A stretch of 37,797 nt of DNA from Nitrospiria bacterium (GTDB lineage Bacteria > Nitrospirota > Nitrospiria > SBBL01 > JAADHI01), in the NCBI GenBank assembly GCA_945787655.1, contig CALZIJ010000013.1, positions 1-37,797 on the forward strand, in the 5' to 3' direction. The notes beneath the pieces were generated by a model, which had not been told where the DNA came from, did no database searches, and saw only the letters and a program-made list of their open reading frames with translations. Made by a program: the position numbers and the translations under genes. Positions 1 through 8,469 of the stretch are shown in pieces; within the stretch, counting starts at the first letter, position 1, and every line of letters starts with the position of its first letter.

Positions 1-14
1 GAAAGGAGGAGGTC

Positions 15-431
15 ATGAAAAAAACAGTTCTCATAATAGCAGTGCTCTTCATATTTGCTTCATCCATAAGCTGTACACAGTATCATGCCCGGGGAGCGGG
101 GGTCGGAGGAACGCTTGGAGGTGTGGCAGGAGCACTTCTTGACGACTCGAACCGGTGGCGCGGAGGTGTCTGGGGGGCAGCGCTTGGCGCAATCGCCGGG
201 GCCTCACTTACGGAGATTTCCATGCAGGCTTCGAGAGAGTCAGCACAAAATAACAGGCCTGTTGAGTACAGAACAACCGACGGACGCGGCCGGTATCAGG
301 CTTACCCCGTGGACTTTAACGAACAGACAAAGTGCCACAAAGTCCAGGAACGTATATGGGAAGATGAGCGGATGATAAAAAATCAGGTGAAAGAAATCTG
401 TGAGGGAGAGAGGACTGAGCAGAGATATTAA
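15..431 (+). CDS. Glycine-zipper lipoprotein (138 aa)
   Basis: Lipobox-like signal (FIFASSISC), then a Gly/Ala-rich zipper (GAGVGGTLGGVAGALL...GGVWGAALGAIAGASL); RBS aggagg upstream. Confidence 0.75.
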   Translation: MKKTVLIIAVLFIFASSISCTQYHARGAGVGGTLGGVAGALLDDSNRWRGGVWGAALGAIAGASLTEISMQASRESAQNNRPVEYRTTDGRGRYQAYPVDFNEQTKCHKVQERIWEDERMIKNQVKEICEGERTEQRY

Positions 432-454
432 CTTTAACTAAATGTATATGAACA

Positions 455-488
455 AGGGTACCGCAGGAATGCAGTGCCCTTTTTTTTA
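455..488 (+). terminator. Rho-independent terminator after the glycine-zipper gene
   Basis: AGGGTACCGCA-GGAA-TGCAGTGCCCT imperfect hairpin followed by T8. Confidence 0.7.
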
Positions 489-698
489 TTGAATTTTATC
501 AGTGACCCCGCCGTAACGTTTCTCATAATCTCAAAATATTAAATACATATCTAGAAAATATTGAAAAGAGATATATAATGTTAGTATGATGAAATGATTA
601 ATCTTGGTACTCACAAAACCCAGTGGCTTGCAGTCTAATAAAATGCGAGAAGAGATATGCCATTTAAAAACAGACCATTTTAAAAACGGGAATGATTC

Positions 699-1522
699 AT
701 GACGAAATCGCAAAGCCATACCCTTCCGCGGGATCGTAAAAAACGGATCGTCACCGTCGGAAGCGGCACCGTGGAATATGTGCTCAAGTACAGCGGCGAA
801 AAAATAGAACTAGGAAGCAAGCATGCCACGGAATTGACACTGCTTTACGGCGGCAGCGGCGTCAATTACGCCATGCGGCTGCTCACCGCCGGAGACGACG
901 CCCTTCCGATTTTGGCCATCGGGCCATGATGAGCTGGGTCAAAAAATACAACAGGGGCTGTTATCGGCCTGTGAACAGGCGGGCGGCTTGCCCACGGTGG
1001 AGCGCTTTATCCGGGGGACGGAACCGGCGGCGTTCTTTGATCCAAACATCAAAACATCCAGCACAGTCATTCTCGTGCAAGGCACACAGCGGACCATCTT
1101 TACACAAACCCTTCAAAATGGGGAACACTTTATTGGCACCCTTGAACGTCGGATCAAGGATGTCTTTCAAAGCCTTGAGGATCATCCGGACGCCGTGATG
1201 ATCGGGCATTTGCACAGCGACGCCAAGGGTGCAAGCCCGCATCCCGGCGAAAGCACAAAATTCATCATCGATACGTTTAAGGGGAAATCCTCGCTTTTCG
1301 CGAATTTCGGGAACAGTCAGATTGACCTGGGCCTAGATTTTTGGAAGGCCGACTTGCCCCACATCGATCTTTTTCAACTGAACCTCGAGGAAGCCAAACG
1401 TTTTTTTCCACCGGACTTACCAACGCGAAATCTCCGGCGGAGAAAGCCCGCCTGTGGAAATCAAGGATAAAAATTACGCCACAGAAATCATGTCCCTCAT
1501 CGACATCGCCTTTAGCGGATAA
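699..1522 (+). pseudogene. Degraded PfkB/ribokinase-family sugar kinase (frameshifted)
   Basis: Frame 3 N-terminus (VTVGSGTVEYVLKYSG...YGGSGVNYAMRLLTAGDDALPILAIG) continues in frame 1 (HDELGQKIQQGLLSACEQAGGLPTVERF...LNLEEAKRFF), then in frame 2 (EISGGESPPVEIKDKNYATEIMSLIDIAFSG*). No DTTGAGD-like catalytic motif is found. Confidence 0.65.
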
Positions 1523-1937
1523 TGCCCTTTGAGTTGACGTCCGGCGTGTTCGAAACCCTTCAACACTTATTTCATCTCGACACCAACACTGATTTTTATC
1601 ATAAAAAATAATGACTTAGATCATGACGGAAAATTAGACACCTCCTTCAATTCGTGAAACATACGGGTTTACATATTTTCCTGAAAACCTCAAAACCAAC
1701 CCTTAAGAATCCTCTATGCCCATTGATTTTACACCAATATGGCGTGTTTTTCTCGATACCCCGCCCGACGAAAATCTGTACAGTATGACTTTTTGGAAAC
1801 CAAATCCAGCAAGATATCAACACCTCATCCAGCGGCATCAAACATGCACTATCTAGTCACAATGGATGTCATTAAGCATCAAACAGGTTCGCATCATCAT
1901 GAAGATCGAAACGATGCGATAGAAAGGGGGTAGAAAA

Positions 1938-2789
1938 ATGAAAAAATTATCGATTACCCTGGTTATTTTCAGCATGATCATGGTGTGGGGAAGCCGCGCC
2001 GATGCCGTCCCGGTGTCGTGTTTTGTCTGCGGCAGCACCTTTTTGTCCGGGCCCGCCGTCGACGGCACGGTGAGTTATGCAGTCATTTCAGGTCAGGACT
2101 TTCTCAATGAACGCGGACATCACGGCATCGGGTTTTTCGGAGCGGTGCCTTCAGGCACCTTGGGCCCTATCATCAATCCCGCGCCCACGGATTTTGTCTA
2201 TCTTTATCAGCTGTTAAATGACGGGACAAACAGCAACCAAATCTCTTCGTGGACCATCGGCGGCACCCTCGTGGGTAGTAATTCTCCGGGCGTGATTACT
2301 GCGGGGGGACGGCTTGAATCCACCTTGTTTGTCGATCCCGGAGTCGGCCTTGTTTCAGGAGGAACCGCGGGCGCGACCACCGGATTATCAGGGGCATCAG
2401 GGCAAGTGGATTTCATGAACGGGCTTGGCGGAGCGGTACCCACAAATCCCATCCTGCCCTGGGGGCCTTGCTTGGGCAGCGGCGCCAGCGGCGTCGATTG
2501 TTCCGACGGACAAGCGGATCTGCTGCCGTCATCGGTCCGGGTCACTAACTGGACGGAAGACCCGTCGGGATCGCTTTTGTCCGCGTCGTGGTCCAGCAGT
2601 GTCGTCTGGTTTTCCAGTGCTCTGGGTCCAGGATTGGGCTTTACATCCATCCAGGACGGCGGGACCGCGATCACCGGATTCGTTCCCGTTCCCACTCCGG
2701 AACCCGCAACACTGATTCTCTTTGGTTCGGGTCTCGTCGGGCTTTTTGCCTGGCGCTGGCGCAGCAAAAAAACCAATAATGTTTCATAA
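1938..2789 (+). CDS. PEP-CTERM sorting-domain secreted protein
   Basis: N-terminal signal peptide; C-terminal VPTPEPATLILFGSGLVGLFAWRWRSKK matches the PEP-CTERM pattern (PEP, hydrophobic helix, basic tail); RBS aaaggggg. Confidence 0.85.
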   Translation: MKKLSITLVIFSMIMVWGSRADAVPVSCFVCGSTFLSGPAVDGTVSYAVISGQDFLNERGHHGIGFFGAVPSGTLGPIINPAPTDFVYLYQLLNDGTNSNQISSWTIGGTLVGSNSPGVITAGGRLESTLFVDPGVGLVSGGTAGATTGLSGASGQVDFMNGLGGAVPTNPILPWGPCLGSGASGVDCSDGQADLLPSSVRVTNWTEDPSGSLLSASWSSSVVWFSSALGPGLGFTSIQDGGTAITGFVPVPTPEPATLILFGSGLVGLFAWRWRSKKTNNVS

Positions 2790-2812
2790 CAGGAGTAGTG
2801 TTCCAGGCATTC

Positions 2813-2864
2813 AAGATCCCGGCTTCACCCCGATGATCAAGGTCTGAGGTGAAACCGGGATCTT
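2813..2864. terminator. Strong inverted repeat / probable bidirectional terminator
   Basis: AAGATCCCGGCTTCACC - 18-nt loop - GGTGAAACCGGGATCTT: 17-bp stem with one wobble, just after the PEP-CTERM stop. Confidence 0.6.
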
Positions 2865-2937
2865 TCATAATTAATCAGCTCCGCCCAGGTATTCATGTTT
2901 CACCCCTCAAACGAGGGGGCTTATTTTTCCGGCCCAT

Positions 2938-3831
2938 TCAACAATCTCCCGGCACGCAGACGACCTTGCCTTCTTGAAGCACAACGAAGGGCATGCCGGG
3001 CGTGGTGTGGGCCACGGCCCAGGCTGCGCCGGTGGCGGCGATCCAGCCGTATTGCCGTTTTCGCCGCCGGGCCTCGGCATAGGTTTTTCTGCATGCAGCG
3101 TGCAGGGTGAGGCCGTCGCGGACGCGGGTTTCGATGCGCGCGGCCACGGCATCATCCACGATTTCCTCGCCGATGCCGGTTGCGGCAATCGCGGCGAAAC
3201 GGGAGGCATAGTTGCCTGCGACCGTGGCCGTATCACTCACGCGGCCGGGGAACTCAAAGCCCCGCCCGCCGGTGCTCGATGCCGCGATAAGCCCGCCGTT
3301 TTTCGAGCGGATAACGCAACCCACCGTATCCACGCCGTCGATCGTGTAATCATACGCGCCCAAGGTTTTCAGCCATTGCCGGCTGCGTTTTTCCGTGAGG
3401 TTCCCATGAACCGGCAGTTTCATTTCCCGCGCCAGCAACTCTACTCCCGGCTGGGTCAAGACCCGCGCCCGACGCTTTTGCAACCCTTGGGCGAGACGGG
3501 AGGGATGGGCGACGTAGGGCACGGACATGACACCTGAAAACCGCTGGGCGCGGCCGTCCATCACGGATGCCGACAGGCGCGCCACGCCGTCACTTTGCAG
3601 GGCGCTGCCGACGCCCGCATTAAAGAGCGGCTCCAATTCCAATTGTTCAAGACACAGTGCGGCGGCGCGGCCAAGCGGCATGCCCTCGGCGAGCGACTTT
3701 GAAACCTGCCGCCCAATCTTCAGCAATGCCGTCTGCGCCGCTTGAAACGCGTTTTTTTTAGGGTCTTGCGGCCCGGCTCCGCCGTGAAGCATGAGCAGTG
3801 TGCCCGCATGTTCACCGTATATTGCTTGCAT
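2938..3831 (-). CDS. Isoaspartyl peptidase / L-asparaginase (N-terminal nucleophile family)
   Basis: HGGAG, FNAGVGSAL, GVDTVGCV (Thr nucleophile region), SSTGG and SDTATVAGNYA motifs. Confidence 0.85.
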   Translation of the reverse strand: MQAIYGEHAGTLLMLHGGAGPQDPKKNAFQAAQTALLKIGRQVSKSLAEGMPLGRAAALCLEQLELEPLFNAGVGSALQSDGVARLSASVMDGRAQRFSGVMSVPYVAHPSRLAQGLQKRRARVLTQPGVELLAREMKLPVHGNLTEKRSRQWLKTLGAYDYTIDGVDTVGCVIRSKNGGLIAASSTGGRGFEFPGRVSDTATVAGNYASRFAAIAATGIGEEIVDDAVAARIETRVRDGLTLHAACRKTYAEARRRKRQYGWIAATGAAWAVAHTTPGMPFVVLQEGKVVCVPGDC

Positions 3832-3857
3832 TGTCTCCTCTTAAAATGACATGCCGC

Positions 3858-5684
3858 TTACGACACCGTCTCCCGCAAGGCCTCAAAAACGGCTCTCGCG
3901 GTTTTTGCATTCATCGACGGGGCGGCTTCCAATTGCGCCAAAGTGGCTTCGCGGATGTTTTTGAGACTGCCGAAGTGTTTCAAAAGCGCGCGCCGCCGTA
4001 CCGGCCCGACGCCTTCCACCTGTTGCAACGGGGTCGCGGTCATGGCCTTGCTGCGCACCTTGCGATGATACGACACGGCGAAGCGGTGCGCCTCGTCCCG
4101 CACCCTCATGAGCAAGTGCGTCGCCGGTGCGCCGATGGGCAGCACAAAGGGTTCGGGGAGGTTGGGGAAAAAGATGCGCTCATCCCGCTCGCCCCGTTCC
4201 TTTGCAAGCCCGACCAGGTCAATGGACGACAAACCGTGCTCCGCCAAAACAGGCTGCACGGCGGAGAGCTGGCCCTTGCCGCCGTCAATTAAAATCAAAT
4301 CCGGCAAAGGCGTTTCCCTCCGTATATCCGCGCCTTCCCTGATTCGGAACCGGCGGGACAGCACTTCGGCCATCATCCCAAAATCATTCGCCCCTTCAAT
4401 GGTTTTGATTTTAAATTGCCGGTAGTCCGACTTCTTCGCCGCGCCGTTTTCAAACACGACCATCGACCCGACGGCGCTCGTCCCCATGATATTTGAAATA
4501 TCATAGCCTTCAATCCGAACCGGCAATTGACGCAGCTTCAAAAGCGCTTGAAGCTGACGCAACTCGGCTTCGCCCCCGGCGCGCGCCTGTTTTTGACCTG
4601 AAAGCCCGTTTTCCGCATTTTCCCCCGCCAAACGAATGAGGTCTTTTTTCTTTCCGCGCCGGGGAAAAAGCAAGCGCACCGGCCCGCCACGCCGGCTCGA
4701 AAGCCAGGTTTGTAACAGTTCGTCTTCTTTCAATGCAAAGGGGAGCAATACCTCACGCGGGACAGGCATGTCCTTGTGGTAAAACTGCTGGATAAATCCG
4801 GTGCAGAGCGCCTCGTCGGGGATCATCGCAACCTGTTCAAAAAAGAAATCCTTCCGTCCAATGACCTTGCCGCCGCGCACAAAAATGACATGAATCTCCG
4901 CAGTGCCAGCGTCCCTCGCCAGCCCGATCACATCCTGATCTTCAAGTGTAGAAGAGGTAATGCGCTGCCGTTCCAGGGCCCGTTCCACACGCTGGATTTG
5001 GTCCCGAAGCCGGGCCGCCGATTCAAAATCCAGTTCCCCCGCCCGTTGCTGCATTTGCGTTTTCAGATTTTTGACCAGCGCCTTGTCCTTGCCCTCCAAA
5101 AAAAGAATCACCTGCTCGATCATCTCCCGGTATTCGGCCTGGCTTTGATTGCCGGTGCAGGGCGCGAGACAGCGTTTGATTTCAAATTCGATGCAGGGCC
5201 GGTCGAGTTTTCCGTCAATTTCGATCGTGCAGTTGGGGATGGGAAAGATACGCCGCAGCAGGCCGACAATTTCCTTTAATCCCCCGCCCGGCACGTATGG
5301 CCCGAAATAGCGCGCGCCGTCCTGTTTCACTTTTCGGACTTTTTCAAGCCGGGGGTAGTTTTCCAACACAGGCAGCCGCAGCAAGGGATAATTTTTATCG
5401 TCCCGCAATGTGACGTTGTACTTGGGGCGATGGCGTTTGATAAGGTTGTTTTCAAGTATCAAGGCTTCCAGTTCCGAGCCGGTAACGATGGTTTCAAGAT
5501 CCACAATCCGCGAAATCATCGACTCGATCTTCGGCGTCACGCCCCGCCCGGACTGAAAATAACTCCGCACCCGGTTCAACAAAACCTTCGCCTTGCCGAC
5601 ATAAAGCACCTCTCCCCGCTTCCCTTTCATGAGGTAGACGCCGGGCGATTTGGGCAGGGTTTCGAGTTTTTCTTTCAGATTCAT
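3858..5684 (-). CDS. uvrC: UvrABC system protein C (excinuclease subunit)
   Basis: GIY-YIG start (LPKSPGVYLMKGKRGEVLYVGKAKVLLNRVRSYF), UVR region, RNase H-like DLILIDGGKGQLSA, C-terminal HhH. Confidence 0.97.
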   Translation of the reverse strand: MNLKEKLETLPKSPGVYLMKGKRGEVLYVGKAKVLLNRVRSYFQSGRGVTPKIESMISRIVDLETIVTGSELEALILENNLIKRHRPKYNVTLRDDKNYPLLRLPVLENYPRLEKVRKVKQDGARYFGPYVPGGGLKEIVGLLRRIFPIPNCTIEIDGKLDRPCIEFEIKRCLAPCTGNQSQAEYREMIEQVILFLEGKDKALVKNLKTQMQQRAGELDFESAARLRDQIQRVERALERQRITSSTLEDQDVIGLARDAGTAEIHVIFVRGGKVIGRKDFFFEQVAMIPDEALCTGFIQQFYHKDMPVPREVLLPFALKEDELLQTWLSSRRGGPVRLLFPRRGKKKDLIRLAGENAENGLSGQKQARAGGEAELRQLQALLKLRQLPVRIEGYDISNIMGTSAVGSMVVFENGAAKKSDYRQFKIKTIEGANDFGMMAEVLSRRFRIREGADIRRETPLPDLILIDGGKGQLSAVQPVLAEHGLSSIDLVGLAKERGERDERIFFPNLPEPFVLPIGAPATHLLMRVRDEAHRFAVSYHRKVRSKAMTATPLQQVEGVGPVRRRALLKHFGSLKNIREATLAQLEAAPSMNAKTARAVFEALRETVS

Positions 5685-5968
5685 TTTACGTGTTCATTTT
5701 CATTCGGATTTATCAAAAATCTCTTCATCAACAGTACGCCATTATACACCGCTTTGACCTTACGATTAAGTCCGTTGATTTCTATTTCATAACACTTTAG
5801 GATGGGAAAAAACAGACATTAACCTCACTGCCCCGCTTGCGATCAATGAAATCTTTTGTTTGATAGAAGTTTTGTCGTGAGGGTCAATCAAGAGAAAAAT
5901 GCTTTATTTCGCTAAGTATTATCTGACAAAAATTTGATATTCACTGATTATATTTTCAAGGAAGCGCT

Positions 5969-6934
5969 ATGGCACAATGGTTATTAAATCGGCTCTTTGA
6001 CGCGAAAGATCCGCCGAAGCCCACCTTTGCGTTTCAAGGAACTATAAACTGGATGAGAGCGTTAGCTGAAATTGTTAACAGCGACGAGTTTAATGATGAG
6101 AAAATAAATGCTGTATACGGCAAAGTACAAAGGCGACCAGAAAATGCAACAGCTGATACGTTAGTTTTTGAGAATATGCTTATGGCCTATCATAACTTAG
6201 CTTCGTTACACTCGTTAGCTAAAGAGATCTCACATAAATATGATATCTGTCGGTCTGCCATAATATCTTGGTATTACGCTACTTATTTTTCTGCTAGTGC
6301 TATGGTCGCAGCATCTTCTGGGTCAAAACAAGAGACGCACGCGGCTACAGCGAAAGTCTGGCATTCTGATTTTGCCGAAAAAGGACTCTTGGTATATCCA
6401 TTCAATCTCTACTTATCAACTCTAGTGCAGAAGGAAGTTGACTCTCAAGTAACTAATTATCGTGGCAAAAACTCCTTTGACTTAAATGTTTACGCTAGTG
6501 ATACAGAAGAAGCCAAAGGGGCATGCCTTAGTTATTTAAAAGGAACAGCGAAATACAAAAAGTGTGAAGTTGAAGAACGAATTAAGACTTCCAGTCAATT
6601 CAATAAGATTGGGGTGGTTAACTTCAGGACAAAGGCAGCACGTGATTTACGTGACAACGAATTAAAGAAGGGACAAGTTAATTTCCTCTTCCAAGCATTT
6701 CGGTACCGAGGAAAAGCCAACTATAGAGACTCTGTTTTTTTGTCTTATGGAACTAACTATGAAGAGAAAATAGACTCATTCATCCAAGACCTACGTAATG
6801 TAACTGAAGCATTTATTCGAATGGCTTCCTTTTACTGTAAGAAAAGAGTAGCCAAAGGTGATTGGGATTTGTTTGTAGAAGACTTAGAAGAAAATACACG
6901 GTTATCGCTACCCGTGAGTACGATAAAAATATAA
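5969..6934 (+). CDS. Hypothetical protein, possibly HEPN-like helical core
   Basis: 321-aa ORF in an AT-rich segment; RSAIISWYYATYFSASAMVAAS segment resembles HEPN-type SrxYYAxFhAA helices. Confidence 0.6.
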   Translation: MAQWLLNRLFDAKDPPKPTFAFQGTINWMRALAEIVNSDEFNDEKINAVYGKVQRRPENATADTLVFENMLMAYHNLASLHSLAKEISHKYDICRSAIISWYYATYFSASAMVAASSGSKQETHAATAKVWHSDFAEKGLLVYPFNLYLSTLVQKEVDSQVTNYRGKNSFDLNVYASDTEEAKGACLSYLKGTAKYKKCEVEERIKTSSQFNKIGVVNFRTKAARDLRDNELKKGQVNFLFQAFRYRGKANYRDSVFLSYGTNYEEKIDSFIQDLRNVTEAFIRMASFYCKKRVAKGDWDLFVEDLEENTRLSLPVSTIKI

Positions 6935-6985
6935 CAAGACACTGCAGCTCTGCACTTCAATTTCCCGCTGAGTTGGACGTTAGGC
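6931..6985 (+). other. Candidate integron attC recombination site
   Basis: ATAACAAG...CAGCTC-T-GC/GC-T-GAGTTG hairpin...GTTAGGC. The right core fits GTTRRRY, the left TAAC overlaps the upstream stop codon, and the next ORF begins 10 bp after the core. Confidence 0.45.
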
Positions 6986-6995
6986 ATATTTTGAT

Positions 6996-7706
6996 ATGAA
7001 CACAATTGAATACGCCAATTTCAAGCACGTAAATCCGGAAGACTTTTTTCAGGTTCTAAATGAACAACCGTTGAGAAAGCCCCTGATGGATCATGTGCAG
7101 TTTGATTCTGTCAGCATCAAAAAATGGATGGATGGGAAGATTCAAGCAGAATCTATCCCTGGCTGCCGTGTTCGAGCTGTATTGATAGATGGCGTACTCG
7201 CAGGCTGGTGCGGCATTCAGCCGTACGACAATGGGTTTGAAATCGCAATTATCATCTCCAAGCCATTTCGGGGTTTTGGTATCTCGCTATTCAAAACCCT
7301 GATGCGCTGGGCCAAGGAATTCGGACATACAGAAATCATGTTCCACTTGCTTGAAACTCGCCCGGAGTACAGGTTTTTGAAAAGAAAGGCTTCTAAAGTT
7401 CAAAAAACCACACTCTTGGGCCGAAGCTTTACGACATATGTTATATCCGTAGTTGAGTGGAACAAACAGGGTAATGCTCAGGTAATCGTTATCTTCTCAG
7501 GGCTGCCGAATCTGAGTTCACCCTTGCGGGATGTAGAAACGTTTCGCTTCAGCTGGCACGAAATAACGACGCAGCCCGGGGATTCTATCACCGTCACGCA
7601 TACCATGAAAGATCGGATTATGAACTCCTCGACAAGATACTGCATAACGGCGAACAACCAAATGTATAATAAAAATATGAGGCCTTGTTTTCTTGCTTTA
7701 CGCTGA
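6996..7706 (+). CDS. GNAT family N-acetyltransferase with aberrant C-terminal extension
   Basis: GCRVRAVLIDGVLAGWCGIQPYDNGFEIAIIISKPFRGFGISLFKTLMRWAKEFGHTEIMFHLLE is GNAT-like; residues after about VVEWNKQG run out of frame through a second GNAT remnant. Confidence 0.65.
   Translation: MNTIEYANFKHVNPEDFFQVLNEQPLRKPLMDHVQFDSVSIKKWMDGKIQAESIPGCRVRAVLIDGVLAGWCGIQPYDNGFEIAIIISKPFRGFGISLFKTLMRWAKEFGHTEIMFHLLETRPEYRFLKRKASKVQKTTLLGRSFTTYVISVVEWNKQGNAQVIVIFSGLPNLSSPLRDVETFRFSWHEITTQPGDSITVTHTMKDRIMNSSTRYCITANNQMYNKNMRPCFLALR
7475..7669 (+). pseudogene. C-terminal remnant of a second GNAT acetyltransferase
   Basis: Alternative frame reads CSGNRYLLRAAESEFTLAGCRNVSLQLARNNDAARGFYHRHAYHERSDYELLDKILHNGEQPNV*, a typical GNAT C-terminal half, with no start codon and an in-frame TAA just upstream. 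Confidence 0.75.
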
Positions 7707-7776
7707 CTTATCCAGCTTAACTGTGCATCACAACGAAAACCATCATCCCGATACAGGAAATGCGAAGAGTCCGGTC

Positions 7777-8310
7777 ATGTCATTCGTAAGATACATTCTT
7801 TTCCTGCTTATTATTTTTGGCCCCCTGCAAGTTTATGGCGGTGAACTCATCGACGCGGTCAAAGAGAAGGATTTATTCAAGGTCGGCCAATTAATTGAAG
7901 CCGGCTTGGACGTGAATGAAACGGAGCAGGACGGCGCGTCGCCACTCTGGATTGCCTCGGCCAACGGACAGATTGAAATTGTCAAAAAGTTGATCGCATC
8001 TCAGGCAAGGGTCAATGCTGCGACGCATGAGGGGGTCACGCCTTTGTGGATTGCCGCAGCGGCGGGGCATTTAGAGATTGTAAACGCCCTGATTCAGGCA
8101 AAAGCCGACGTGAATAAAGCCAGCCTCACCGGCGTCTCCCCGCTTTTTATTGCTTCGGCCGAAGGCCGGACAGAGATTGTAAAACAACTCCTTTTAGCCA
8201 ATGCCAATGTCCATGCCAAAACCCGGGATGGGAAAACCGCCCTCTGGATCGCCGAAACCTCGAATCGCTCTGAAATAGTAAAAATCTTAAAAAAGGCCGG
8301 GGCAAAATAA
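7777..8310 (+). CDS. Exported ankyrin-repeat protein
   Basis: Signal peptide MSFVRYILFLLIIFGPLQVYG followed by about four ankyrin repeats (GVTPLWIAAAAGHLEIVNALIQAKADVN). Confidence 0.85.
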   Translation: MSFVRYILFLLIIFGPLQVYGGELIDAVKEKDLFKVGQLIEAGLDVNETEQDGASPLWIASANGQIEIVKKLIASQARVNAATHEGVTPLWIAAAAGHLEIVNALIQAKADVNKASLTGVSPLFIASAEGRTEIVKQLLLANANVHAKTRDGKTALWIAETSNRSEIVKILKKAGAK

Positions 8311-8469
8311 GTTGAGGACACCCTGCAAAAGATAAAGATTTATCAAACCCGTTCATGACATCAAAGCAACCTGCGCTCAGCATTGCCCGCTTCGTTTAAA
8401 ACCTCTAAGTCAATCTTACCGCAATCATTTTGATGAGGTGATTTAGGTGTAAGACATACAATTTAGGAA

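Noticed and set aside
1738-1760. Sigma54 (-24/-12) promoter upstream of the PEP-CTERM gene
   Set aside because: TGGCGTGTTTTTCTCG lacks the required GC at -12.
2207-2776. 189-aa minus-strand ORF
   Set aside because: Antisense to the clear PEP-CTERM gene; no domain or RBS recognised.
2974-3537. 187-aa plus-strand ORF
   Set aside because: Antisense to the asparaginase-family gene; shadow ORF.
7705-7720. Second attC site (GCTTAAC) after the GNAT remnant
   Set aside because: Matches RYYYAAC, but no paired GTTRRRY or hairpin follows; likely chance.
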